Of a stretch of DNA of 64,000 nt, positions 8,321 to 16,468 are shown piece by piece. Under the pieces are notes generated by a model. The model worked only from the letters and a program-made list of their open reading frames with translations. It was not told the DNA's origin and did no database searches. This stretch comes from Pandoraea fibrosis (GTDB taxonomy: Bacteria > Pseudomonadota > Gammaproteobacteria > Burkholderiales > Burkholderiaceae), in the NCBI RefSeq assembly GCF_000807775.2, contig NZ_CP047385.1, positions 3,720,001-3,784,000 of the forward strand, read 5' to 3'. A program made the translations under genes and the position numbers. Every line of letters starts with the position of its first letter. The stretch's first letter is position 1.

Positions 8321-9687
8321 CAGTGCGCCTCCAGCCCCATGCCTGTGCCGTTCTTCTCGCCGTGAGCGTTGGCCGCCGGGGCTTTGAAGCCGTTGAAGTA
8401 GGCGTTCAGAATCACGGCCGAGAGCGTAGCGAGCAGAATCCCACTATGCAGCAGCGGCGCGAGTTGCTCGGGCATCTTCGCAAAGAACTTGTTCGACGCG
8501 ACCGGAATCATCGCCATGCCGATGCTGATGGCCACAATGTACAGGTTGTAACGGTTATAGGCGTAGTCGACCTTCGACAGGATCTTGATACCGGTGGCGA
8601 GCACCATGCCGAACATGACCACCCCCGCACCGCCCAGCACGAACTGCGGAATCGAGGCGACGATCACCGACATCTTGGGGATCAGGCCAAAAACCAGCAG
8701 GATGACGCCGGCTGCCGCGCAAACCCAACGGCTCTTCACGCCCGTCACCCCCACGAGGCCGATGTTCTGCGAGAACGAGGTATGCGGGAACGTGTTGAAC
8801 ACGCCACCGATCACCGTCGCCACACCATCGACGCGCAGACCGGCCACCAGCGCCTTCTCGTCCACCGGCTTGCCGACGATCTCGCCCAGCGCCAGGAACA
8901 TGCCCGTCGATTCGATGAACGTGATCAGAATCACAATGGTCAGCGTGACGATCGCCCACGGATCGAACACCGGCATGCCGAAATGGAACGGCAGCACCAC
9001 GTCAAACCACTTCACCTGATCCAGACCGTCGAAATTGACCTTGTGCAGCATCAGCGCAATCACGAAGCCAAACAGAATGCCCAGCAGCACCGCGATGTTC
9101 GAGAAGAAACCCTTCACGAAACGGGTAATCAGCAAGATGAAGATGAGCACCGCGAACGACACGCCCAGATAGACGGGGTCGCCGTAGTCGGGGTTGCCCA
9201 CGCCACCGGCGGCCCAGTTGATGCCCACGCCGATGATCGTCAGACCAATGGACGTGATCACGATACCCGTGACGATGGGCGGGAAGAACCGCAACAACTT
9301 ACCGATGACCGGGGCAATGAGCGTTCCGATGATGCCCGACGCAATCGTCGCCCCGAAGATACCGGGCAGCCCCAGCGACGGATTCGTGCCGATGGCAAGC
9401 ATCGGACCGACGGCCGCAAACGTCACCGCCATGATGACCGGCATGCGAATACCGAACCTGCCGACGCCCACGCTTTGCAGCAACGTGGCGATACCGCAGC
9501 ACATCAGGTCGGCAGAAATGAGAAAGGCAATCTGATCCTTGGGCAAACCAAGGGCACCACCGATGATCAGGGGCACGGCTACCGCACCCGCATACATCAC
9601 CAGCACGTGTTGCAGGCCCAGCATGAACAATTTTCCGATCGGCAGTCGTTCGTCGACCGGATCCACGGCTTTCGTTGTCACACTCAT
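8320..9687 (-). CDS. NCS2-family purine (xanthine/urate) permease
   Basis: A 455-residue transporter with 12-14 hydrophobic segments. It has the family QH motif (Gln26-His27 in LGLQHVLVMYAGA) and the conserved stretches GVGRFGIRMPVIMAVTFA and NTFPHTSFSQNIGLVGVTGVKSR. This family imports xanthine, urate or uracil with protons; this sequence is nearer the xanthine/urate group. It is the first gene of a two-gene operon with 8-oxoguanine deaminase and is divergent from the urate-oxidation genes uraH and puuD. Exact substrate is not decided by sequence alone. Confidence 0.88.
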   Translation of the reverse strand: MSVTTKAVDPVDERLPIGKLFMLGLQHVLVMYAGAVAVPLIIGGALGLPKDQIAFLISADLMCCGIATLLQSVGVGRFGIRMPVIMAVTFAAVGPMLAIGTNPSLGLPGIFGATIASGIIGTLIAPVIGKLLRFFPPIVTGIVITSIGLTIIGVGINWAAGGVGNPDYGDPVYLGVSFAVLIFILLITRFVKGFFSNIAVLLGILFGFVIALMLHKVNFDGLDQVKWFDVVLPFHFGMPVFDPWAIVTLTIVILITFIESTGMFLALGEIVGKPVDEKALVAGLRVDGVATVIGGVFNTFPHTSFSQNIGLVGVTGVKSRWVCAAAGVILLVFGLIPKMSVIVASIPQFVLGGAGVVMFGMVLATGIKILSKVDYAYNRYNLYIVAISIGMAMIPVASNKFFAKMPEQLAPLLHSGILLATLSAVILNAYFNGFKAPAANAHGEKNGTGMGLEAH

Positions 9688-9806
9688 TGCGTCTCCATCC
9701 CAGGGGGGCTGTTTGATTGATATTTTTGGGGTGGCTCAATGGTGCAGGTCGACGCCTTTTGCGGCAAGACCACCGGGGGCTATAGTGTTTTTTTCATAGA
9801 ACGTAT

Positions 9807-9845
9807 GCATGAATGCTTATCATGCGTCTCGGGTTTTCCCCGAGA
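9807..9845. promoter_or_regulatory. Two adjacent inverted repeats upstream of the purine permease gene
   Basis: GCATGA-N7-TCATGC (9807-9825) is followed at once by TCTCGGG-N5-CCCGAGA (9827-9845). Both span 19 bases and lie in the 436-base gap between the divergent permease and uraH genes. They are candidate operators, or the second may be an RNA hairpin. No regulator gene lies next to them. The remainder of the gap shows only the features listed. Confidence 0.45.
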
Positions 9846-9911
9846 ATGCACGTCAGCATTGGGCTTTCCGGACGATGCGCCTCCCGGCGCAACAACACTT
9901 CATACGCAGCT

Positions 9912-9930
9912 TGTTATGTGACGGATAACA
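9912..9930. promoter_or_regulatory. Candidate operator between the permease and uraH genes
   Basis: TGTTAT-N7-ATAACA is a perfect 6-base inverted repeat with the same 19-base span as its neighbour at 9807. It lies about 190 bases before uraH. Dimeric regulators often bind such sites. Confidence 0.4.
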
Positions 9931-10123
9931 GAAGCAAATAGTGGTCCAAAAAATCCCCAATCCGGTGCGTGCGGCGTACCCTCGACACACTGGCACGCGC
10001 GATGGATGGCCGTCATCTTTTTGTCTGACGTGACATGGTATGTGCGCGTTTTTATCTTTGGTATTGCGCACGTTACCCGGCCGCCATCTCCCTACAATGC
10101 ACCCATCCATCACAGGAGACACC

Positions 10124-10474
10124 ATGGGACGACTGACTACCCACGTACTTGATACATCGCACGGCAAGCCTGGCGCGGGCATCCGTGTCGAGCTGTGGCG
10201 CGTGGACGGCGAACGCCGCTCGCTGCGCGACGTGCAGACCAACAACGACGGGCGCTGCGACAAACCGCTGCTCGAAGGCGAGGAATTCGTCGCGGGCGAA
10301 TATGAGCTGGTGTTCCACGCGGGCGATTATTTCGCCGCACAGGGCGTGGACGTCCCGTCGCCGCGCTTCGTCGATCGCGTCGTATTGCGCTTCGGCATTG
10401 CCGAGCCTTCCCAGCATTACCACGTGCCCCTTCTGGTATCGCCGTGGAGCTTTTCCACGTATCGCGGCAGCTGA
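10124..10474 (+). CDS. uraH: 5-Hydroxyisourate hydrolase
   Basis: A 116-residue transthyretin-like protein that hydrolyses 5-hydroxyisourate, the first product of urate oxidation, to OHCU. It has the N-terminal LTTHVLDTSHGKPG motif with its catalytic His, the RVELWRV segment and the diagnostic C-terminus STYRGS. The start is the ATG at 10124, preceded by AGGAGA. It is 40 bases upstream of puuD, so the enzyme is made together with the urate oxidase that supplies its substrate. The length is normal for the family. Confidence 0.96.
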   Translation: MGRLTTHVLDTSHGKPGAGIRVELWRVDGERRSLRDVQTNNDGRCDKPLLEGEEFVAGEYELVFHAGDYFAAQGVDVPSPRFVDRVVLRFGIAEPSQHYHVPLLVSPWSFSTYRGS

Positions 10475-10514
10475 AACGCGAGCGTGAACGTCAGGCAGTT
10501 GAGGAGAACATAAG

Positions 10515-11720
10515 ATGGAAGCGTTTATTACCGACTGGGTCAATCTGTTGCTGCGCTGGCTGCATGTGGTCGCAGCGATCGCGTGGATTGGCGAGTCGTT
10601 CTATTTCGTGATGCTGGATAACGGTCTGAAGCCGCCCAAGGCGGCCGAGGATAAGCAAAAAGGCGTATTCGGCGAGATGTGGTCGGTACACGGTGGCGGT
10701 TTCTACCACGCCCAGAAGTATCTGAACTCGCCGCCGCAGATGCCGGAAGACCTGCACTGGTCGAAGTGGAAGTCGTACACCACGTGGCTCTCGGGCTTTG
10801 CCCTGTTCTGCGTGCTGTATCTGCTGCAACCGCAAACGTATCTGATCGACAAGAACGTGATGGATCTGCAACCGGGCCAGGCCGTGGGCCTCGCGGTGGC
10901 TTTCCTGATCGGCGGCTGGTTCGTCTATGACTTCCTTTGCCGCATCCTCGGCAAGAACGAGCGTGTGCTGGGCATCGGTGTTGCCCTGTTCGTGGTCGCC
11001 GCGACGTATGCCACGACGCACATCTTCGCCGGTCGCGCCGCGTTCCTGATCGTCGGCGCCATGATGGCCACGTCGATGTCGGCCAACGTGTTCTTCTGGA
11101 TCATCCCGGGACAGCGCAAGAGCGTCGACGCCCTGTCGAAGGGCGAAGTCCCGAACCCGATCTGGGGCAAGCTGGGCAAGCAGCGTTCGGTGCACAACAC
11201 GTATTTCACGCTGCCGGTCGTGTTCATCATGATCAGCAACCACTATGCGTTCACGTACAGCAATCCGTACAACTGGGTGATCCTCACGATCATCATGGCC
11301 GCAGGTGCGATGATTCGTCAGTTCTTCGTGCTGCGTCATTCGGGCAAGAACCTGTACGCGCTGCCTGTGGCGGGCGCTGCACTCCTCGCTGGCGTGGCCG
11401 TGTTCGCGGCACCGCGCCCCACCCCGGCACCGGCCGCAGGTGCGCATGGCGAAGCTGCCGCCCCGGCCGTGAAGCTCTCGGAGATCCAGCCGATCCTGAC
11501 GCAACGCTGCGCCACCTGCCACTCGGCGAAGCCGACGATGATGGGCAGCGCGCCGGCAGGCGTGATGCTCGACACGCCCGCCGAAATCTCGCAGAACGCG
11601 CAACGCATTTATCAACAAGCCGTGGCGCTCAAGTCGATGCCGCTGGGAAATGTGACCCAGATGACCGACGACGAACGTCAGAAAATCGCCGCGTGGTTCA
11701 ACGGCGGCGCACAACAATAA
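10515..11720 (+). CDS. puuD: Membrane urate oxidase (urate hydroxylase) with cytochrome c domain
   Basis: A 401-residue membrane protein with about eight transmembrane segments and a C-terminal cytochrome c domain. The haem site is CATCH at residues 332-336, and Met375 in SMPLGN is the likely axial ligand. PuuD enzymes oxidise urate to 5-hydroxyisourate and are thought to pass electrons to the respiratory chain instead of making peroxide like soluble uricase. An Ala/Pro-rich linker (about residues 300-318) joins the two parts. It has a GAGGAG ribosome binding site, follows uraH, and is ended by a strong terminator. Confidence 0.95.
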   Translation: MEAFITDWVNLLLRWLHVVAAIAWIGESFYFVMLDNGLKPPKAAEDKQKGVFGEMWSVHGGGFYHAQKYLNSPPQMPEDLHWSKWKSYTTWLSGFALFCVLYLLQPQTYLIDKNVMDLQPGQAVGLAVAFLIGGWFVYDFLCRILGKNERVLGIGVALFVVAATYATTHIFAGRAAFLIVGAMMATSMSANVFFWIIPGQRKSVDALSKGEVPNPIWGKLGKQRSVHNTYFTLPVVFIMISNHYAFTYSNPYNWVILTIIMAAGAMIRQFFVLRHSGKNLYALPVAGAALLAGVAVFAAPRPTPAPAAGAHGEAAAPAVKLSEIQPILTQRCATCHSAKPTMMGSAPAGVMLDTPAEISQNAQRIYQQAVALKSMPLGNVTQMTDDERQKIAAWFNGGAQQ

Positions 11721-11754
11721 CGGCGACGAAAGACTTTCTTGCTGGACCCATGTT

Positions 11755-11779
11755 GGGGCGCTTCGGCGCCCCTTTTTTT
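11755..11779 (+). terminator. Terminator of the uraH-puuD operon
   Basis: GGGGCGC-TTCG-GCGCCCC followed by seven Ts: a textbook UUCG-tetraloop intrinsic terminator 34 bases after the puuD stop. Confidence 0.95.
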
Positions 11780-11780
11780 A

Positions 11781-12265
11781 TGGCGCGATGACGGTGCCAT
11801 TGTCCTTTCCCATCGTGGGATAGCGCTATCTACTCACCGTAAAATCAATCGATTGGGAACTTCGCCATCGTTCGGCAGGTCTGTACTACGCGCCCGGCAG
11901 TCCGGGCGTAACGTTGTTCCGAAGGCAGCATCCGCTCAACCTTCCCATGACGTTCAACACTGGCGCGATGCCTCTCAGGGCAGGCGTGTCACGCAAACCA
12001 TCATGAATTTCCTGCTTTTCTCCGCTTCCCGGCAAGGCGTTGTCTGGGTGCATCTGCACCAGGCGATGTTCCCGCCGTCCGATCTGTCTGCCTGACGACG
12101 TCTCTCGCGCACTGAAGTATCGATGCTGCGCGTGATGTGTCGGGCGGGACGGGTGCGCCATCGCTTGCGCGCGCCCGGTCGATCTCCCATCTCGAAGTCT
12201 TCGATGTGCAAGCCACGGTGAGCTGCGTCCCGACACGACGCGGCGATGTGTCATCGGGGGGGACC
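11781..12265. other. Intergenic stretch without a recognised gene
   Basis: About 485 bases between the puuD terminator and the MATE start. The possible short reading frames here have no family likeness and no good start sites. It should hold the MATE promoter and leader. I see no riboswitch that I can name. Confidence 0.5.
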
Positions 12266-13648
12266 ATGTCTCATTCCAATTTCTGTCAATCCGCGCAGGG
12301 CGCCAGGACGTCGCTGCTCAAACAATTCGCTTCACTCGCGATCCCGACCATTCTGTCTGGCTGGGTGTACACGGTCTACACGCTGATCGACGGGATCTTT
12401 ATCGGCCGATACGTCGGCGAACAAGCGCTCGCCGCACTGAATCTTGTGGTGCCGCTGTTGTATGTGCCTTACGCCTTCAGTGTGATGACGGGCGTGGGCG
12501 GCGCCACGCTCATTGCGCGTCTGCTGGGCGAGGGGCGGGAGGCCGAAGCGCGTCGCGCGTTCTCGCAAGTGCTGTGGGTGATGCTCGCCTTCGGTATCAC
12601 GATGAGTGCTGCGGTGCTGGGTTTCCGTCATGAGATCGCTGCCGCGCTCGGCGCCGAGGGGCCCATCGCGCAAGACGTGGTGGCGTATCTGTCGGGCTGG
12701 GGCTGGTTCGTGCTGTTCGCCAATGGTCTGTACGCGATGGAACTGTTCCTTCGCGTGGAAGGCGCACCGGCCGCGCGTTTCGGTCTGTATGCGATGTTCA
12801 TGGGGGCGCTCGCCAACGTCGCGCTGGACTATTGGTTCATCGCCGTCAGAGGCATGGGCATGTATGGGGCGTCGCTGGCGACGGGCTTGTCGATGCTGGT
12901 CTCGAGCAGCGTGATGCTCGGCTACCACTTCGTGCTCGCCAAACAGGTCGTGCCCGCGTGGCGTGCGTTCGGGAAGGGCGAAACCCATGTCTGGCGCGCG
13001 ATGTATAACGGCGCTTCGGAGTTTCTGGGCGCGATCGCGCCTGCGGTGACGGTGTTCGCTTTCAACCGTGTGATTCTGTCGAACTTCGGCGAGACGGGAC
13101 TGGCCGCCTACGCCATTCTGGAATACATGACGCTGGGCGCAACGGTCACGATGGTGGCGCTCGTACAGAGCATGCAGCCGATGATCAGCTTCTATCGCGG
13201 CGCGCGCGATCTGAACGCGTTACGTGAGTCGTTCCGGCTGGGTGTGATTGCCGTGACGGGATTTTCGGTGCTGGTCGCGCTCGCCATGGCGACGCTCGCT
13301 CGTCCGCTCACGTTCCTGTTCCTGCCGGCGGGCATGCAGGCATGGTCGATTCTCGAGCACGCGGTACTCTGGTACGCGCTGGCCTTTCTGCCGGCGGCCG
13401 GCAATCTGATCGTGGCAGGTTTTCTGACGGCAGTGGAAGCACCGGGCCCGTCGGCTGCCATCGCGACCTTGCGAAGCTGGGTGCTGTTGCTGGGCATTCT
13501 TTGGTGGCTCAACGTGTGGTTGGGTGGCACGGCCATCTGGTACACGTTGTTGATCACGGAAGTGCTGACGCTGGCCATCAGCGCCTGGCTGTATTGGCGC
13601 AGTCATCGCAGAGAAGGATTGCTACTGGCACCGGCATCGTCTTGCTGA
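12266..13648 (+). CDS. MATE-family efflux transporter
   Basis: A 460-residue antiporter with about 12 hydrophobic segments in two pseudo-symmetric halves. Family features are the N-terminal LAIPTILSGWVYTVYTLIDGIFIGRYVGEQALAALNL-type region (near residues 27-60) and the VGGATLIARLLGEG segment. Such proteins export drugs or organic cations using sodium or protons. I chose the ATG at 12266, which follows a GGGGGGA site; the frame stays open further upstream but loses family likeness. It is alone on the plus strand and converges on the Anbu gene set. The substrate is unknown. Confidence 0.9.
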   Translation: MSHSNFCQSAQGARTSLLKQFASLAIPTILSGWVYTVYTLIDGIFIGRYVGEQALAALNLVVPLLYVPYAFSVMTGVGGATLIARLLGEGREAEARRAFSQVLWVMLAFGITMSAAVLGFRHEIAAALGAEGPIAQDVVAYLSGWGWFVLFANGLYAMELFLRVEGAPAARFGLYAMFMGALANVALDYWFIAVRGMGMYGASLATGLSMLVSSSVMLGYHFVLAKQVVPAWRAFGKGETHVWRAMYNGASEFLGAIAPAVTVFAFNRVILSNFGETGLAAYAILEYMTLGATVTMVALVQSMQPMISFYRGARDLNALRESFRLGVIAVTGFSVLVALAMATLARPLTFLFLPAGMQAWSILEHAVLWYALAFLPAAGNLIVAGFLTAVEAPGPSAAIATLRSWVLLLGILWWLNVWLGGTAIWYTLLITEVLTLAISAWLYWRSHRREGLLLAPASSC

Positions 13649-13664
13649 GGTATCAGTTCAACGC

Positions 13665-13699
13665 AAAACGGCGTGGCCTTCGGGTCACGCCGTTTTTTT
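13665..13699. terminator. Bidirectional terminator between the MATE gene and the Anbu gene
   Basis: AAAACGGCGTG pairs with CACGCCGTTTT around a 10-base loop, with a further T run on the plus side. It serves both convergent genes. Confidence 0.88.
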
Positions 13700-13718
13700 A
13701 TGTCCGCACCGCGCAGGC

Positions 13719-14570
13719 TCAGCTCGGCATCTTCAACGAGAAGGTTTGCGCAAGCGATTGCACGCTGGACGCATCGTCGGCACCAGGTGCGCCCTCAGGG
13801 GGCGTGGCACGCGGCGGCGGCAAGGCGGACACGCCGACGTCGACGGCGGCCCACTGGGGCTCCGGCAGTTCGTCGAACACCTGACGCAAACGCGAGCCCC
13901 AGGTGTCGTGAATCATCTTGTAATACACGTTCTCGTCGTCGAGCGACGCAAAGCGCGTCACGCGCAGACTGTCTTCTTCATAGACGAGCAGATCGAGCGG
14001 CAGCCCTACCGACACATTGGAGCGCAGGGTGGAATCCATGGAGATGAGTGCGCACTTGGCGCCATCGTCCAGCGACGTGGCCGGCGTGACGAGCCGGTCG
14101 ATGATGGGCTTGCCGTATTTGGACTCGCCGATCTGAAAATACGGGTTGACGGACGACGCTTCGATGAAATTACCCGCCGAGTACAGTTGGAACAGACGGC
14201 TCGGTGCGCCGGCGATTTGTCCGCCCAGCAGGAAGCTGCAATTGAAGTCGACGCCGAAGGCTTCGAGTGCTTTGGCGTCGCGGGCATAGACATCGCGAAT
14301 CGCCTGTCCGACGACGCGAGCCACGTCGCTCATGGATTTGGCGGTCCACAGGGTGTCGGCATCGGTTTCGCGTGCCTCGACCAGATGCTGCCGCACTGCC
14401 TGCGTGAGCGCGAGGTTACCGGCCGAGAGCAATACGAGCACGCGCTCGCCGGGACGTTCGAACACGAGCATCTTGCGAAAGGTGCTCACATGATCGACGC
14501 CCGCATTGGTACGAGTGTCGGAGAGAAATACGAGCCCGGCATCGAGCTTCATGGCCACGCAATACGTCAT
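13719..14570 (-). CDS. Proteasome-like peptidase Anbu
   Basis: A 283-residue N-terminal-nucleophile hydrolase of the Anbu (ancestral beta-subunit, also called BPH) type, related to HslV and the proteasome beta subunit. The start MTYCVAMKLDAGLVF places Thr next to Met1; Thr2, Asp18 and Lys33 match the catalytic Thr1/Asp17/Lys33 triad once Met is removed. The ATG at 14570 is therefore the true start, although the frame is open upstream. The C-terminal 40 residues are Pro/Ala-rich and not conserved-looking. It follows the transglutaminase-like gene by 50 bases and ends the four-gene set. The native substrate is not established for the family. Confidence 0.92.
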   Translation of the reverse strand: MTYCVAMKLDAGLVFLSDTRTNAGVDHVSTFRKMLVFERPGERVLVLLSAGNLALTQAVRQHLVEARETDADTLWTAKSMSDVARVVGQAIRDVYARDAKALEAFGVDFNCSFLLGGQIAGAPSRLFQLYSAGNFIEASSVNPYFQIGESKYGKPIIDRLVTPATSLDDGAKCALISMDSTLRSNVSVGLPLDLLVYEEDSLRVTRFASLDDENVYYKMIHDTWGSRLRQVFDELPEPQWAAVDVGVSALPPPRATPPEGAPGADDASSVQSLAQTFSLKMPS

Positions 14571-14620
14571 GTCGTTCCTGTCTTGCCGTGCGGGGTACTC
14601 CACCCCGTCACGCGAAAAAG

Positions 14621-15427
14621 CTACTGTTGTTGATCGAGCGGCACGGTATCGACGCTCACCGATACGTGCAGCGCTTCGGTCGCCCCGCCGCTGCGCATGC
14701 CTCTGACCGGTGCCGCCGACTCGTAATCGCGGCCCACGGCCAGCCGGCAATAGTTGCCACTGGCAAAGCAGGCATGGGTGACGTCGATACTGACCCACCC
14801 TGCCCCGTCGACCCATACGTCGACCCATGCGTGGCTGGCCGCATGCGGCACGTCGCCCGGATCGATGTACCCGCTGACGTATCTCGCCGGCACGCCCCGC
14901 GCCCGACAGACGGCGAGCATGAGGTGTGCATGGTCCTGGCACACGCCCCGCCCGAGCGCCAACGCCTGTGCGGCGGTACTGGTCACGGCGGTGATACCGG
15001 ATTCGTAGTCGACCTTGCCACAGATGGTCGCGGCGAGCGCCAGCAGTTCGTCTGGCGTTGTCACCCCGGCGTCGCCTGCAAGGGCATCGATGGCATCGTT
15101 GCGCGCGGTAAGCGGTGTCGGGCTGGCGAAGGATAACACTGGTACGGCATGGCTCATCTCGCCGAGCTTGCCATCGATCAGCGGCGTGGTTTCGACTTCG
15201 CCTTCGGCAAGCAGGTGGATTTCGCTATGCGGCTGGTGCAACACCAGCGTATGCATGTCGTTACCGAAGGCGTCGCGCGCGGCGGTGAGCTTGCCGGGCG
15301 CGCTCAGCCGCCAATGCACGATGCGCTGCACTTCGGACCCCACGGGCGTGAGCCGAAGCTGCTGGATGGTGTAACGCACCGGCGTGTCGTATCGGTAGGT
15401 CGTCTCGTGGCGGATGATCAGGCGCAT
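14621..15427 (-). CDS. Transglutaminase-like cysteine protease, Anbu-cluster type
   Basis: A 268-residue protein with an N-terminal beta domain (MRLIIRHETTYRYDTPVRYT) and a transglutaminase/protease core. The catalytic Cys is in LGRGVCQDHAH, the His in AASHAWVDVWVDG, and an Asp follows in VSIDVTH. Members in this context are thought to act as peptidases or peptide ligases, not as blood-type cross-linkers. The ATG at 15427 gives a 4-base gap after the alpha-E gene; an earlier in-frame start would overlap it. It is the third gene of the set. Confidence 0.9.
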   Translation of the reverse strand: MRLIIRHETTYRYDTPVRYTIQQLRLTPVGSEVQRIVHWRLSAPGKLTAARDAFGNDMHTLVLHQPHSEIHLLAEGEVETTPLIDGKLGEMSHAVPVLSFASPTPLTARNDAIDALAGDAGVTTPDELLALAATICGKVDYESGITAVTSTAAQALALGRGVCQDHAHLMLAVCRARGVPARYVSGYIDPGDVPHAASHAWVDVWVDGAGWVSIDVTHACFASGNYCRLAVGRDYESAAPVRGMRSGGATEALHVSVSVDTVPLDQQQ

Positions 15428-15431
15428 GGCA

Positions 15432-16424
15432 TCAGGCGGCAAGCGGAATCAGGAATGTCTGGCTGATTTTGTTGCCGAGCACGGACACTCGCTCGAGGAA
15501 CTCGGTCAGGACGGGGTGCAGCCCTTGCTGCTGGACCTGCTGGATATCGGTGTATTTGAGTTCGGACTGGAGTTTGCCTGCATAGCGCTCGACGTCGCCC
15601 GACTGCGCGTTGGACAGTGTGGCGAGGTTTTCGCACACGCCCGTGAGCGAGGCGAGCAACGAGCGCGGCATGTGGGCATTGAGCATGAGCAGTTCGACGA
15701 CGCGCTCCGGGGTGATGACGTCTCGGTAGACCTTGCGGTAGATCTCGAAGCCGGACACGCTGCGCAACACGGCAGACCAATAGTAAAAATCGGTGGGATG
15801 CGAGGCATCGGCCCGGTCGGCACGCACGGCTTCGTGGAAGCGCACGTCGAGGATACGCGCGGTATTATCCGCCCGTTCGAGAAAGAGGCCGAGGCGCGTG
15901 AAGTAGAAGGCATCGTCCTGAAACAAGGTGCCGAAGCTCACACCGCGCGAGAGGTGGGAGCGCACTTTGACCCATTCGAACAGGTGCGCCGGATCGCGTT
16001 CGAGCAGGTCGATCATGCGCGGAAATTCGAGCCAGGTACTGTTGACGGTTTCCCATAGTTCGGTGGTCAGGGTACCGCGCACGGCACGGGCGTTTTCTCT
16101 CGCGGCCGCAAGACAGCAGGCAATACTGGACGGGTTATCGCGGTCACGCACGACGAAGTCGAGCACGTTGGCACGTGTGGCACGCGCATGTTTGCGATTG
16201 AAGGCAGGCTCCAGTTCGGAGATGCGCAAGGTGGCGCGCCATCCGCCCTCGTCATCGAAGCCCCCGGCATGCGCACGGGCGGTGTCGGCATCTTCTTCGT
16301 CGTCGATGGCATCCTGCGGCAGCAGCAGGTTCTGCAAGTTGACGTCGAGCAGGCGGGCAGTGTTTTCGGCCCGCTCCATGTAGCGAGCCATCCAGAACAG
16401 GTGATCGGCGGTACGGCTAAGCAT
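15432..16424 (-). CDS. Alpha-E domain protein (DUF403)
   Basis: A 330-residue, mostly helical protein starting MLSRTADHLFWMARYMERAENTA, the diagnostic N-terminus of the alpha-E family. No catalytic site is known for the family. It is regularly encoded beside circularly permuted ATP-grasp proteins and a transglutaminase-like protein, as here, and may be the partner in peptide assembly. The gene is 44 bases after the ATP-grasp gene and 4 bases before the transglutaminase gene, so these are one transcription unit. Confidence 0.92.
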   Translation of the reverse strand: MLSRTADHLFWMARYMERAENTARLLDVNLQNLLLPQDAIDDEEDADTARAHAGGFDDEGGWRATLRISELEPAFNRKHARATRANVLDFVVRDRDNPSSIACCLAAARENARAVRGTLTTELWETVNSTWLEFPRMIDLLERDPAHLFEWVKVRSHLSRGVSFGTLFQDDAFYFTRLGLFLERADNTARILDVRFHEAVRADRADASHPTDFYYWSAVLRSVSGFEIYRKVYRDVITPERVVELLMLNAHMPRSLLASLTGVCENLATLSNAQSGDVERYAGKLQSELKYTDIQQVQQQGLHPVLTEFLERVSVLGNKISQTFLIPLAA

Positions 16425-16468
16425 GATCTCTTCTCGCTATGAGGTGTGTCGTATCCGGCTGACGCGGG

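Noticed and set aside
8323..9720. A 465-codon plus-strand open frame over the purine permease
   Set aside because: His/Arg-rich antisense shadow of a clear NCS2 gene.
11886..12254. A 122-codon minus-strand frame before the MATE gene
   Set aside because: No family likeness, low-quality composition and it covers the likely MATE promoter.
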